Shown here one piece after another: positions 38,145-45,820 of a stretch of 64,000 bases of DNA. Source of the DNA: Pseudomonadota bacterium (GTDB lineage: Bacteria; Pseudomonadota; Gammaproteobacteria; Steroidobacterales; Steroidobacteraceae). Below the pieces are notes generated by a model that saw only the letters and a list, made by a program, of their open reading frames with translations, did no database searches and was not told the origin of the DNA. Location of the stretch: contig JAJYAM010000004.1 of NCBI GenBank assembly GCA_021779535.1, forward strand, positions 21,763-85,762, given 5' to 3'. Every line of letters starts with the position of its first letter. The stretch's first letter is position 1. A program made the translations under genes and the position numbers.

Positions 38145-40421
38145 TTACAAGAGGCCGTTCTCGCCCCGTTTCGGATCGACGCTCGCCTCGAATAGCGCGA
38201 GATCGCCGAGCAAGTCGCGGAGTGGAACCGCGCGCGCAACCGCGAATCCCTGGCCATAATCGACGCCGAGATCCGCGATCCGGGCCCGCAAGGCGTCGCT
38301 CTCGACGTGCTCGGCGATCGTGCGCAGACGCATCATCGTCGCGAGCTGCGCGATCGCCTTGATCATCGCGGCCGAGCGGGGCTGCTCGATCGCGTCGCGA
38401 ACGATCGTGCCGTCGATCTTCAGCGCCTCGACCGCGAACTCGCGCAGAAGCCCGAGCGTGCCCGCGCCGGTGCCGAACTCGTCGAGCGCGAAACGGCAGC
38501 CCGAACCACGGAGCGCATCGATGCAGCGCCGCGTCGCGTCCGGATGTCGCGCCGCGACCGCCTCGGAGATCTCGAAGCCCAGCGAGCCGCGCGGCACGCC
38601 ATCGGCCGCGAGCCGTTCCTCCACGAAGCCGACGAACGATTCGTCGAGCAAGGACTCCGCATCGAGGTTCACCGTGAAGCACGCGCGCTGCTCACCGATC
38701 TGGCGGCCGTACGCGCCGAGCAGCGCGCAGACGCCCCGCACGACCCAGCGATCCACCGCGCGCGTCAGCCCGCACGCCCGGGCGACCGGCAGCACCTTCC
38801 GCGCCGCGAGCAGTTCGCCGCGCTCGTTCGGCAATCGCAGCAAAACCTCGAACAAGGCGCCCCCGTAACTGCCCCGCAGGGGCAGGATCGGCTGCGCGAT
38901 CAGGTGCGGCTCACCGGTCGCGAGCGCCCGCCGCAGCGCGCGCGCGACCGCCGCGTTCGTCGCGTGGCCGTCGCTCGCGCGCTCCGGGGCCAACGCGACG
39001 CGATTGCCGCCGAGCGCCTTCGCGCTCTTGCAGGCATCCTCGGCGGCCGCGAGCGCGTGTGCGAGCGGCTCGTCCGCGTCCACGACCGAAGCGACGCCGA
39101 TGCTCACGGTCGGCGACGGAGCGGACGCGACGCCGCGCGTCGCGAACGCACCGCGGACGCGCTCGGCGTTCGCGCGCGCCGCGTCGACGTTGGTGTTCGG
39201 CAACAACGCGGCGAGCCGGTCACCGGTCAACCGGGCGCACGATGCGTCGGCGGGCAGCGTCGCCTGCAGGCACGCGGCGGCCGCCGCAATCGCCTCGTCG
39301 CCGGCGGGCATCCCGAACGCCTCGTTGAGCGCCCGCATGCGATCGACGTCGAGGTACAGCAGGCTGTGGGCGCCGAGGGGCGCCCCGGTCGCGAACACCC
39401 GCCGGGCAGCCCGATCGAACGCGACGTCCGTCAGGAGGCCGGTTCGTGCATCGTGAGCCGCATCGATCACCGTCGACAGGCGCCGCGCCGCCGCCTCGAT
39501 CGCGACGACCGCGGACGGTGGAAAATCCGCAGCACTCGGCGGGTTGAACAGCGCGAGCGCGCCGAGCACCCGGCCGGAAGGGTGCCGCACCGGACTCGCG
39601 AGGATCTTGTACGGTGCCGCGTCGACCGTCGCCGTCGGCGCGATCCGGTTCACGACGATCGTGCGCTGTTGCAGGCGGACCCACGCGAGCAAATGCCGTT
39701 CCGCGCGCTGCAACGCGAGCGGCGCGAGCGGCTGCCCACTCGGCGTGAGGGTGCGCGAGATCTTGCGTTCCGGCACCCATAGCGCCGCGAGCGTCGCTCC
39801 GGTGCGGTGCATCGTCCGATGGAGCCACCGGTCGATCTCGTCGTTTTCGTCTCCTTCGCCGGCTTCGTCGGCTTCCCGGTCCTCGGCATCCTCCGGCGGC
39901 ACCGCGCGCCCCCGCGCATCGGCCGCGGCGGCGATCGCCGCGGTGGCGCGCTCGGCGAGCGCGGTCCGCAACGACCATTCGCCCCGCCAGCACGCGAGCG
40001 CGGGTGCGACCATCGATTGCACGTACGGGAGCGCGCGCGGCCCGGACGGCGAGCCGGTCGGCGCGAGCGCGAGCATCACGACCCCGTGCCAGCCCTGCTC
40101 GCGCGCCAATGCGAATGCGTACAACGCGACGTCCGCGTTCACGACCTGCATCGCGGCCGGAAATTCGCCGGTCCCGGTCAGCGCGGCGGCGGTCGCCGCC
40201 GCGGCGACCGCCTGCGCGGTGGCCTCCTCCACGGCCCAATCGGCCGACGCCCAGATCCGCCGGCCGTCGCCGTCCCGAACGCACATCGCGCACAAGCTCG
40301 GCAGCAGCACTTTCAAGAGTCTCGCCCACGCCTCGAAGCCGCCCCAGGCGTCGAGTCCTCGCGCGGAGGAGGCCGGCGGCCCGGTGCCGGCGGGAAGCGG
40401 TGGTTGTGTCACGTTGGTCAT
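38145..40421 (-). CDS. GAF-GGDEF-EAL protein with degenerate catalytic motifs (likely c-di-GMP receptor)
   Basis: A 758-residue soluble protein. An N-terminal region (about 1-190) of unknown fold leads to an acidic linker (PEDAEDREADEAGEGDENDE), a GAF-like domain (about 210-350), a GGDEF-like domain and an EAL-like domain. The GGDEF signature is replaced by LTGDRLAAL. EAL is replaced by FEVLLRL, DDFGTG by LDEFGTG, and EGVE by EHVE. Catalysis therefore looks lost in both domains, leaving ligand binding or protein contacts. ATG 40421 is the best start, though the ribosome site is poor. Confidence 0.88.
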   Translation of the reverse strand: MTNVTQPPLPAGTGPPASSARGLDAWGGFEAWARLLKVLLPSLCAMCVRDGDGRRIWASADWAVEEATAQAVAAAATAAALTGTGEFPAAMQVVNADVALYAFALAREQGWHGVVMLALAPTGSPSGPRALPYVQSMVAPALACWRGEWSLRTALAERATAAIAAAADARGRAVPPEDAEDREADEAGEGDENDEIDRWLHRTMHRTGATLAALWVPERKISRTLTPSGQPLAPLALQRAERHLLAWVRLQQRTIVVNRIAPTATVDAAPYKILASPVRHPSGRVLGALALFNPPSAADFPPSAVVAIEAAARRLSTVIDAAHDARTGLLTDVAFDRAARRVFATGAPLGAHSLLYLDVDRMRALNEAFGMPAGDEAIAAAAACLQATLPADASCARLTGDRLAALLPNTNVDAARANAERVRGAFATRGVASAPSPTVSIGVASVVDADEPLAHALAAAEDACKSAKALGGNRVALAPERASDGHATNAAVARALRRALATGEPHLIAQPILPLRGSYGGALFEVLLRLPNERGELLAARKVLPVARACGLTRAVDRWVVRGVCALLGAYGRQIGEQRACFTVNLDAESLLDESFVGFVEERLAADGVPRGSLGFEISEAVAARHPDATRRCIDALRGSGCRFALDEFGTGAGTLGLLREFAVEALKIDGTIVRDAIEQPRSAAMIKAIAQLATMMRLRTIAEHVESDALRARIADLGVDYGQGFAVARAVPLRDLLGDLALFEASVDPKRGENGLL

Positions 40422-40512
40422 CCTGACGGGGTCGTGAGCCCGGTGATCCTCGATCCTCACATGCACAATGCGCCGGATCGGTGACCGCGACTTTGATCGC
40501 CGTCGCAAATCG

Positions 40513-40944
40513 TCAACCGGTGTCGACCGGCCGTCGCCGCCGCGAGAGCCATCCGATCAGCGCACTTCCACCCGGCCACCGGGCGATCCAGACGACCGCG
40601 CGCCAAAATCGTCGCGCTCGTCGATCATACCGCGCCAGCGGAAGCGCCGCGTAGAGCTCGGCGCACGGCTCGTGCAAGAGTCCCGCCGCCGCGCGCAACG
40701 GCGTCTCGCGGTCGTCCGCACCGAACCCCCATCGAACCTCGCCGCCGTCCCATTCGAGCCGAATCGCGGACGAGGGTGGAACGGCGAACCCCTGACGGCC
40801 GCTCGCGGAATCGTCCGCGCCGCCGGAATCGCGCAAATACAATTCCCAAGGAAACCTTCCGCGCCCGTGCAGGCGCCACCAGCCGCCGGGAAGCGGCCGG
40901 GCTCCGCCGGCGGGCGCGCGCAAGGTTCTCGACGTCGATGTCAC
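40513..40944 (-). CDS. Hypothetical small protein, divergent from dacB
   Basis: A 143-residue frame starting at GTG 40944. The middle has protein-like features: a Trp-rich start (LPGGWWRLHGRGRFPWELYLRD), AIRLEWDGGEVRWGFG, and a hydrophobic-basic end (FWRAVVWIARWPGGSALIGWL). The composition, aromatic spacing and lack of overlap with another gene favour a real coding region. I know no family. It lies 91 bases upstream of the degenerate GGDEF-EAL gene on the same strand, so it may be co-transcribed with it. Confidence 0.5.
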   Translation of the reverse strand: MTSTSRTLRAPAGGARPLPGGWWRLHGRGRFPWELYLRDSGGADDSASGRQGFAVPPSSAIRLEWDGGEVRWGFGADDRETPLRAAAGLLHEPCAELYAALPLARYDRRARRFWRAVVWIARWPGGSALIGWLSRRRRPVDTG

Positions 40945-40981
40945 GCGTGCGGTCCGTTCAGCCGGGGCTGTGCGCTCCGAT

Positions 40982-41006
40982 CGCGGGAATGTATCATTCC
41001 CCCGCG
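40982..41006. promoter_or_regulatory. Dyad in the dacB promoter region
   Basis: GGGAATG-TAT-CATTCCC is a perfect 7-bp inverted repeat with a 3-base centre, extended by CGC/GCG across a two-base bulge. It lies 45 bases before the dacB ATG, between dacB and the divergent small gene. It may be an operator or an RNA hairpin in the leader; the sequence alone does not decide. Confidence 0.5.
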
Positions 41007-41050
41007 CCCGCGAGGGCATTTCCTTCGAACCCCCCAGCGAGCCTCAAACG

Positions 41051-42472
41051 ATGCGCCGTATCCTGATTCCCTGCCTGTTCGCGTGCTCCGTCGCCGTCAC
41101 AGCTTTCGCCGCGCCGCGGCTCGCGCCGCCGCCGATCGAGCGCGTGATCGAGCAGGGGCACTTGCCGTACGCGTCGGTCAGTTACATCGTCGAGGACGCG
41201 AACACCGGCGCCGTGGTGATCGAACGGAATCCAGGGATTGCGCGCGGGCCCGGATCCGTGATGAAGATGCTGACGACGTTCGCCGCCCTCGACACGCTCG
41301 GGCCGCAGTTCAAGTGGCACACCCGCGCGCTGGTCGACGGCCCGATCGTGCACGGGGTCCTGCACGGCAATCTGTACCTGCAGGGCGGCGGCGATCCGTA
41401 CCTGACGATCGAGCGCTGGTGGCGGTTTGCGGCCGAGCTGCGGGCGACGGGCCTGCGAACGATCGACGGCGACGTCGTGATCGACGATCACGAGTTCTCG
41501 TTGCCCAACGAGAACCCGGCGGCGTTCGACGGTCATCCGAACCGCCCCTACAATGTGATACCGGACGCGCTGATGGTGAATTTCCAGTCGATCGACTATC
41601 GCGTCGCGCCCGATCCCGGGGCTCACCGGGTCGCGGTCTCGGCGTTGCCGCGACCGGTGAACTTCGGGATCGAGGACGACATCCGGCTGGTCGGCGGACG
41701 TTGCGCGGGGTACGGCGATCGCATCGGCTACCGGGTCGTTTCTCCCCAGCGCGATCGGGTCGTGTTCAGCGGCACGATGTCGATGCATTGCGGACCGGAG
41801 CTGTTCACGCGAGCGGTGATGCAGGCGCCGGAATATGCCTACGGCACCTTCGTCCAGTTGTGGCGCGAGCTCGGCGGCCGGATCGCCGGCGGCTACGCGC
41901 ACCGGGCGGCGCCGCCGCGCGCCCGCGCAGTGCTCGATTTCGAATCGCTCCCGCTCGCCGAGATCGTGAGGCTCACCAACAAGTTCAGCAACAACACCAT
42001 GGCGCGCACCATCCTGCTGACGCTCGGCGAGCGGCGCTACGGCGCGCCGGCGACGCTCGGCAAGGGGATCACCGTGATCGAGGACTGGGCCCGCGAGCAC
42101 CGGATTCCGCTCGACGGCACGGTGATCGTCAACGGCTCCGGCTTGTCGCGGCGAACGCGGATCGATGCCGAGACGCTCGCCGCGCTGTTGCGGGTCGCTT
42201 ATCACAGCAACTTCGCCCCCGAATACCTCGCGTCGCTCCCGATCGCCGGCGTCGACGGCACCCTCCAGCGACACATGCAGGAGACCCCGCCGGGCGCCGT
42301 GCGTCTGAAGACCGGACACATCGACGACGTGAGCGCGGTCGCGGGCTACGTGCGTACGCGCAGCGAACGCACGTTCGTCCTGGTGTCCCTGGTCAACGAT
42401 CCGAGGGTCGCGACCGGCGCCGCGGAACGCCTGCACCAGGCGCTCGTCGACTGGATTCTCGCGCGCGGTTGA
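41051..42472 (+). CDS. dacB: D-alanyl-D-alanine carboxypeptidase/endopeptidase, PBP4 type
   Basis: A periplasmic penicillin-binding protein of the PBP4 (S13) family that cleaves peptidoglycan cross-links. It has 473 residues from ATG 41051, the first Met before a clear signal peptide (MRRILIPCLFACSVAVTAFA). The three active-site motifs are present: SVMK (SxxK, in GPGSVMKMLTTF), SNN (SxN, in KFSNNTMA) and KTG (in RLKTGHIDDVSAV). The 3' end is overlapped by about 80 bases of the antisense methyltransferase gene. Confidence 0.95.
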   Translation: MRRILIPCLFACSVAVTAFAAPRLAPPPIERVIEQGHLPYASVSYIVEDANTGAVVIERNPGIARGPGSVMKMLTTFAALDTLGPQFKWHTRALVDGPIVHGVLHGNLYLQGGGDPYLTIERWWRFAAELRATGLRTIDGDVVIDDHEFSLPNENPAAFDGHPNRPYNVIPDALMVNFQSIDYRVAPDPGAHRVAVSALPRPVNFGIEDDIRLVGGRCAGYGDRIGYRVVSPQRDRVVFSGTMSMHCGPELFTRAVMQAPEYAYGTFVQLWRELGGRIAGGYAHRAAPPRARAVLDFESLPLAEIVRLTNKFSNNTMARTILLTLGERRYGAPATLGKGITVIEDWAREHRIPLDGTVIVNGSGLSRRTRIDAETLAALLRVAYHSNFAPEYLASLPIAGVDGTLQRHMQETPPGAVRLKTGHIDDVSAVAGYVRTRSERTFVLVSLVNDPRVATGAAERLHQALVDWILARG

Positions 42473-43097
42473 CGGCCGGCGCGGGTCGTTCGAGTTCCCA
42501 CTGGCACGTTTCGACGCCGCGGCGAACCCAGACGCCGCAACCGACGAAGCGAAATCGCCTCGCGAGACGCCGCCGATACCAGTCGGCCGGGCGCAAATGC
42601 ACGGCGCCATCGGTGAGCCGCTGGTCGCAGTAATCGCGCCAGTCCACGTGCGTGAGCGCCGACAGGTAGATCGCGAACCGCGCGAGCCGCGTGAGGTTCG
42701 CGAGGGCTCTCGCGGCGGTGCGATCGTCGAGATACTGCAGCACGTCGTAACAGACGACGAGGTCGTAGCTGCGGTCCGGCGCGAAATCCGCGACCGAGCC
42801 TTGGATCCATCCGTAGCGCGCGCAGAGGTACTCGCTGCGCTCCAGCCCCGTGTAGGTCGCGGTCGGCCAGAGCTTCGCGAACGGCGCGCGCAGCGCGCCG
42901 ACGCCGCACCCGGCGTCGAGCACGCTGCGCACCGGCAGCTCACAGCGATCCAGCACCGCGGTGATCATCCGCGCCTTCGCGCGCATCTCCGCCGGCGAGG
43001 TCACGCGCGTACGCGGATCGAAGTAGAAGCGCCGGAAGTAGGCCTCGTCGAACGGATTCGGCGTGACCGCCGCCGCGGGGTCGGGTGAGCGTCGCAT
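42393..43097 (-). CDS. Class I SAM-dependent methyltransferase
   Basis: A 234-residue cytoplasmic methyltransferase. The SAM-binding motif is VLDAGCGVGALRAPF, followed by YTGLERSEYLC, DLVVCYDVLQYLDD (motif post-I) and the segment HLRPADWYRRRLARRF. The substrate is unknown. ATG 43097 precedes a proline-rich start (NPFDEAYFRRFYFDP). The last 28 or so residues, basic and low-complexity, are read antisense to the end of dacB, so the true stop could be an extension after a lost earlier one. It is divergent from the Nudix gene. Confidence 0.8.
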   Translation of the reverse strand: MRRSPDPAAAVTPNPFDEAYFRRFYFDPRTRVTSPAEMRAKARMITAVLDRCELPVRSVLDAGCGVGALRAPFAKLWPTATYTGLERSEYLCARYGWIQGSVADFAPDRSYDLVVCYDVLQYLDDRTAARALANLTRLARFAIYLSALTHVDWRDYCDQRLTDGAVHLRPADWYRRRLARRFRFVGCGVWVRRGVETCQWELERPAPAVNRARESSRRAPGAGVPRRRSRPSDR

Positions 43098-43269
43098 CGG
43101 CGCCGATCTTGCCGGCGATCGCGCGACCGAGCAAGCTGGTCCGCGGATGGCGGGACGACGGGAGCAAACCGGACGATGAACGGCGACGGCAGCGGCGTCC
43201 CCCACGGGGCGCGTGATCGGGGACCGGAAGGCGGCGTCGCGGCCGCCGGCGCCGGGCGGAGCTGACCGC

Positions 43270-43896
43270 ATGGAGGATCGGTGGCTCGCCTGGGCGAAGC
43301 GCCTGCACGCGATTGCGGCGACGGGACTGCACTATGCCGAGGGGCCGTTCGACCGCGAGCGGTACGCCGAGGCCGCGTCGATCGCGAGTGAGATGCTCGC
43401 CGCGCTCGCCGACGTTCCGCCTCGACGCATCCGGGAGCTGGTGCCCGATTTCGCGCGTGGCTACGCGACGCCGCTCGTCGAGGTCCGGGGTGCGATATTC
43501 GATCGCGACGCCCGCATCCTGCTGGTTCGCGAGGCGAGCGACGGCCGGTGGACCCTGCCGGGCGGCTTCGCCGACGTCGGCCGTTCACCGGGCGAGAACA
43601 TCGTGAAAGAAGTGTTCGAAGAGGCCTCGGTTCGCGTCGACGCGCAGGCGCTGTACGCGGTCCGGCACAAGGCACGGCACCGATACGATGCGGACACGCG
43701 CGATTTCTACAAGCTGTTCTTCCTGTGCGAGCGGCTCGACGAGGCCGCGCCGCGGCCCGGCCCGGAGACGACCGACGCGGCGTTCTTCGCCGAGGACGCG
43801 ATTCCGCCGCTGTCCACCGGACGCACGCTGCCCGAGGACGTCGCCGCCGCGTTCGCGCGCGCCCGGGATCCGTCGCGCCCGGTCGAATTCGACTGA
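43270..43896 (+). CDS. Nudix hydrolase with N-terminal Nudix_N domain
   Basis: A 208-residue hydrolase of nucleoside diphosphates linked to another group. The N-terminal domain (WAKRLHAIAATGLHYA, YAEAASIASEML) is the PF12535 type found in a subgroup of ADP-ribose/NADH-like Nudix proteins. The Nudix box is GFADVGRSPGENIVKEVFEEA, with Lys for the usual Arg of REUxEE and both Glu retained. The substrate is unknown. Located 95 bases before mtnA on the same strand, so it may belong with the MTA salvage genes. Confidence 0.88.
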   Translation: MEDRWLAWAKRLHAIAATGLHYAEGPFDRERYAEAASIASEMLAALADVPPRRIRELVPDFARGYATPLVEVRGAIFDRDARILLVREASDGRWTLPGGFADVGRSPGENIVKEVFEEASVRVDAQALYAVRHKARHRYDADTRDFYKLFFLCERLDEAAPRPGPETTDAAFFAEDAIPPLSTGRTLPEDVAAAFARARDPSRPVEFD

Positions 43897-43991
43897 GCGG
43901 CGGCGCTCGGGAATCGGCCGCGCCGGCCCGGGAAAGCGGGACCCGACGCACGACCTCCGGGGGCCGTCGCAGATCGGTTAAGATCGCGCTC

Positions 43992-45080
43992 GTGAAAGTC
44001 GCGGGCGTCCCCTATCGCACCCTCTGGATGGCCGACGACGCGGTACGGGTCATCGACCAGTCGCGACTGCCATTCGAATTCGCGACCGTCGATCTGCGTT
44101 CGACCGCCGATGCCGCGCGCGCGATCGCCACGATGATCGTGCGGGGCGCGCCGCTGATCGGCGCGACCGCGGCCTACGGGCTCGCGCTCGCGGTGCGCGA
44201 GGATCCATCGGACTTCGCGATCGAGGCCGCCTCGCGAGCGCTGCTCGCGACCCGGCCGACCGCCCACAACCTGGCGTGGGCGCTCGATCGGATGCGCGCG
44301 GCGCTCGCGCCCGTCGCGCCCGCCTCCCGCGCCGATGCCGCGTTCCGCGAGGCCGCAGCGATCTGTGACGACGACGTCGCGCAATGTCGTGCGATCGGCG
44401 AGCACGGCGCCGCGATCCTGCGCCGTCTCGCCCGCGCGGCGACCGGCCGGCCCCTGAACGTGCTGACGCATTGCAATGCCGGCTGGCTCGCCTGCGTCGA
44501 CTGGGGCACGGCGCTCGCGCCGGTCTATCGGGCGCACGACGAAGGGCTCGCGCTGCACGTCTGGGTGGACGAGACCCGGCCGCGCAATCAAGGTGCGTCC
44601 CTGACCGCGTTCGAACTTGCCGCCCACGGAGTCCCGCACACGGTGATCGCCGACAACCTCGGCGGACACTTGATGCAGAGAGGCCGGGTCGACGTCGTGA
44701 TCGTCGGCAGCGACCGAACCACGGCGGCCGCGGACGTCTGCAACAAGGTGGGCACCTATCTGAAGGCGCTCGCGGCGCACGACAACGGCGTGCCGTTCTA
44801 TGCGGCGCTGCCGGCGAGCACGATCGACTGGTCGATCGCGGGCGGCGAGAAGATTCCGATCGAGGAGCGGTCCGCGCGCGAACTCACGCACCTGACGGGC
44901 CTCACCGACGGCGGCGGGCTTGCGACCGTACGGGTCGTTCCGGTGGGAAGCCCGGTGCTGAACCTTGCGTTCGACGTGACTCCCGCGCGACTGGTGACCG
45001 GCTTGATCACCGAGCGCGGCGTGTGCCCGGCGACCGGCGAAGGGCTCCTCGGTCTCTATCCGGAGCGGCTGAGTCGATGA
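43992..45080 (+). CDS. mtnA: Methylthioribose-1-phosphate isomerase
   Basis: MtnA converts 5-methylthioribose-1-phosphate to 5-methylthioribulose-1-phosphate. The 362-residue product belongs to the eIF2B-related family: IVRGAPLIGATAAYGLAL near the N-terminus, THCNAGWLACVDWGTAL with the catalytic Cys, WVDETRPRNQGASLTAFEL, IADNLGGHLMQ and VGSDRTTAAADVCNKVGTY with the catalytic Asp. GTG 43992 gives the standard N-terminus (VKVAGVPYRTLWM). Its stop overlaps the ATG of the next gene, so mtnA, ald2 and mtnK are translationally coupled. Confidence 0.95.
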   Translation: MKVAGVPYRTLWMADDAVRVIDQSRLPFEFATVDLRSTADAARAIATMIVRGAPLIGATAAYGLALAVREDPSDFAIEAASRALLATRPTAHNLAWALDRMRAALAPVAPASRADAAFREAAAICDDDVAQCRAIGEHGAAILRRLARAATGRPLNVLTHCNAGWLACVDWGTALAPVYRAHDEGLALHVWVDETRPRNQGASLTAFELAAHGVPHTVIADNLGGHLMQRGRVDVVIVGSDRTTAAADVCNKVGTYLKALAAHDNGVPFYAALPASTIDWSIAGGEKIPIEERSARELTHLTGLTDGGGLATVRVVPVGSPVLNLAFDVTPARLVTGLITERGVCPATGEGLLGLYPERLSR

Positions 45081-45820
45081 CTCGATCGGCGACACGCGCG
45101 GCGGAGGGGGATCCGCGCAGGGACGCGGCCCTGCGCGCCGCGGTGATCGACGGCTGCCGGCGGCTCGTCCGCGACGGACTCGTCGTCGGCACCGCCGGCA
45201 ACGTCTCCGCGCGCCGGGATGCCGACCACTTCCTGGTCAGTCCGACCGGAACGCGCTATGAGGAGCTGAGGTCCGACGACGTGGCGCTCGTCGATCTCAG
45301 CGGGCGCTGGCACGGCGCGCGACGGCCATCGAGCGAATGGCGCATCCATCGCGATCTGTATCGAGCACGGCCCGAGATCGGCGCGGTCGTGCACACGCAC
45401 TCGCGCGAGGCCACCGCGCTCGCATGCACCGGGCGTGCCATACCGGCATTCCATTACATGGTGGCCGTGGCCGGCGGCACGGACGTGCGCTGCGCACCGT
45501 ACCGGGCCTTCGGCACGCAGGCCCTGTCGGAAGCCGCGCTCGCGGCGCTCGCCGATCGACGGGCCTGCCTGCTCGCGAATCACGGCGTGCTGTGCGTCGG
45601 GACCGACGTCGAGGCGGCGCTCGGTCTCGCGGTGGAGATCGAGGATCTCGCGGCGAAATACCGGATCGCACTCGGGCTCGGCGGCGTCGAGATCCTCTCC
45701 ACCGCACAGATGCGCGAGGTACTCGATCGGTTCGCGAGTTATGGCCGGCAGGACGGCACGGATCCGGACTTGGTCCACGCCGCGGATCCGCCGCCGGGAG
45801 CGCGGGGGGACCCGCGATGA
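45077..45820 (+). CDS. Class II aldolase, FucA-like, probably 5-methylthioribulose-1-phosphate aldolase
   Basis: A 247-residue zinc aldolase resembling fuculose-1-phosphate aldolase, not MtnB. GNVSARR, PTGTRYEEL, SSEWRIHRDLY (catalytic Glu), VVHTHSREATALA (zinc His pair), IPAFHYMVAVAGG and LLANHGVLCVG (third zinc His) line up with E. coli FucA. Its ATG overlaps the mtnA stop and its stop overlaps the mtnK ATG. In Rhodospirillum and some E. coli the matching gene (ald2) splits methylthioribulose-1-phosphate to DHAP and methylthioacetaldehyde, the DHAP shunt. The alternative is MtnB dehydratase, which the FucA-like segments argue against. Confidence 0.82.
   Translation: MTRSATRAAEGDPRRDAALRAAVIDGCRRLVRDGLVVGTAGNVSARRDADHFLVSPTGTRYEELRSDDVALVDLSGRWHGARRPSSEWRIHRDLYRARPEIGAVVHTHSREATALACTGRAIPAFHYMVAVAGGTDVRCAPYRAFGTQALSEAALAALADRRACLLANHGVLCVGTDVEAALGLAVEIEDLAAKYRIALGLGGVEILSTAQMREVLDRFASYGRQDGTDPDLVHAADPPPGARGDPR

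Noticed and set aside
43897-43991. Possible SAM riboswitch before mtnA
   Set aside because: I could not find SAM-I, SAM-II or SAM/SAH cores in the 95 bases; the sequence is plain GC-rich spacer.
45077-45820. MtnB (methylthioribulose-1-phosphate dehydratase)
   Set aside because: Segments match FucA-type aldolases more closely, and no downstream methionine-salvage genes are present; kept only as an alternative.
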